Of a DNA stretch of 22,638 nucleotides, positions 22,133 to 22,638 are shown piece after piece. The DNA lies in IMG/VR virus record IMGVR_UViG_3300033149_000507, positions 1-22,638 of that record. One strand, written 5' to 3'. The translations under genes and the position numbers were made by a program. The stretch is from a virus. The notes beneath the pieces were generated by a model, which was not told the origin of the DNA, did not search any database, and saw only the letters and a list, made by a program, of their open reading frames with translations. How positions within the stretch are numbered: position 1 is the stretch's first letter; each line of letters opens with the position of its first letter.

Positions 22133-22399
22133 ATGAGTTACGAAGCAGATAAATTAGAAAACTTGGTTGCATTTGTGTTTAGTGAACACGCAGATGGTAA
22201 GGTTAGTGAGGATACCGCTACAGAGATAGTAAGAATATTACGAGAGGTAAGTGAAAAATTAAATTTAGCCCCTGTTAGTTTAGCTGAACAAGGTGAAGCG
22301 ACGGTTTGCGATATAGATGACTACTGCCCTAACAAAAATGAAAAACAAGAATGTAAAGTACCAAAAGGTATGTGCGCATATCAGCAAACTGGAAACTAA
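22133..22399 (+). CDS. Small acidic protein with C-terminal cysteine cluster
   Basis: From ATG 22133 the protein has 88 residues, MSYEADKLENLVAFVFSEHA followed by a helix with SEDTATEIVRILREVSEKLN. The C-terminal 30 residues hold four cysteines (TVCDIDDYCPNKNEKQECKV and PKGMCAYQ), a possible metal site. In-frame alternatives are ATG 22127 and TTG 22085, the latter giving 104 residues. I prefer an ATG because a TAnnTTTG box lies at 22101 and the leader is A-rich. The stop is in TAACG, and the next gene starts 19 nt later. Function unknown. Confidence 0.6.
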   Translation: MSYEADKLENLVAFVFSEHADGKVSEDTATEIVRILREVSEKLNLAPVSLAEQGEATVCDIDDYCPNKNEKQECKVPKGMCAYQQTGN

Positions 22400-22417
22400 C
22401 GAATAAAAACAAATAAA

Positions 22418-22638
22418 ATGAGTTTAAAAATTGAAGGTAAAATAGTAGCGATCTTACCAATCGTAAAAGGAACAAGTAAAGCGGGTAAAGAATGGCAAAA
22501 GATGAATTTTGTTGTTGATACTGGAGCACAATATAACCCGGAGGTATGTTTTCAAATTTTTGGAGGCGATAAATCTGGTGAATTTTTAGCTACTAATAAA
22601 GTAGATGATTATATAACAGTCTATTTTAACGTTTCGTC
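22418..22638 (+). CDS. DUF3127-type OB-fold protein (partial at right edge)
   Basis: The ATG at 22418 opens a frame running off the window (73 codons). The start MSLKIEGKIVAILPIVKGTS, then AGKEWQKMNFVVDTG and EVCFQIFGGDK, matches the DUF3127 pattern ('...l.GkI..ilp...G.s..G..W.kq.fvvet...yp..v.f...g.') in which a predicted OB fold may bind single-stranded DNA. Proteins of this family are common in Bacteroidota and their phages, often with replication or recombination genes. It is preceded by an A-rich leader (AAACAAATAAAATG). It suggests the replication module begins to the right. Confidence 0.75.
   Translation, partial: MSLKIEGKIVAILPIVKGTSKAGKEWQKMNFVVDTGAQYNPEVCFQIFGGDKSGEFLATNKVDDYITVYFNVS

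Noticed and set aside
1-22638. CRISPR array, rRNA, insertion sequence or integrase
   Set aside because: I saw no spaced repeat series, no rRNA sequence and no transposase or recombinase motif.

Overview
The window is a contiguous stretch of a tailed-phage or prophage genome (siphovirus type, HK97-fold head) from a Bacteroidota host, most likely a flavobacterium. Reasons: all genes lie on the + strand in classic phage order; starts lack Shine-Dalgarno sequences and have A/T-rich leaders; three intergenic spots match the Bacteroidota -7 promoter element TAnnTTTG; there is a SprB-like repeat (known from Flavobacteria adhesins); and a DUF3127-type OB-fold gene, a family typical of Bacteroidota, sits at the right edge. 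No integrase, repressor or host gene is visible, so lytic and temperate lifestyles cannot be separated here.

Layout. (1) Packaging and head, 2-4438: the end of the large terminase, portal, prohead protease, major capsid protein with a delta domain, a strong intrinsic terminator, a small basic protein and a head-tail connector candidate. (2) Neck and tail, 4439-11500: a modular neck/tail-completion candidate carrying a SprB-like Ig domain and a LamG-like domain, a small gene, the major tail protein behind its own promoter, three small assembly or completion genes and the tape measure protein. (3) Tail tip, 11497-18420: a membrane-segment-containing hub candidate, a small coiled-coil protein, an 845-residue baseplate/fibre protein ending in an 'MEDG'-type repeat, a tail fibre with its own promoter, a YkgJ-like cysteine-cluster protein and a further structural protein. 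(4) Lysis, 18426-20427: holin candidate, M15 peptidase endolysin, small membrane proteins, a probable two-component spanin pair and a second lipoprotein. (5) Boundary, 20428-20676: two intrinsic terminators and a promoter region. (6) Right-end small genes, 20677-22638: seven short genes, six of unknown function, ending in the DUF3127 gene. They use GAT rather than GAC for Asp more often than the structural genes do, and four of them end in TAACG.

The late genes mostly overlap by 1-53 nt and so probably form a few translationally coupled transcripts. Promoters before the portal, major tail protein and fibre, and the terminator after the capsid gene, would set expression levels. The most unusual points are the SprB/LamG cargo on a neck protein, the cysteine-cluster protein inside the tail-tip operon, the membrane helices in the hub candidate, the second lipoprotein in the lysis cassette, and a 46-bp tandem duplication that has created a 14-codon leader ORF directly upstream of a real start codon.
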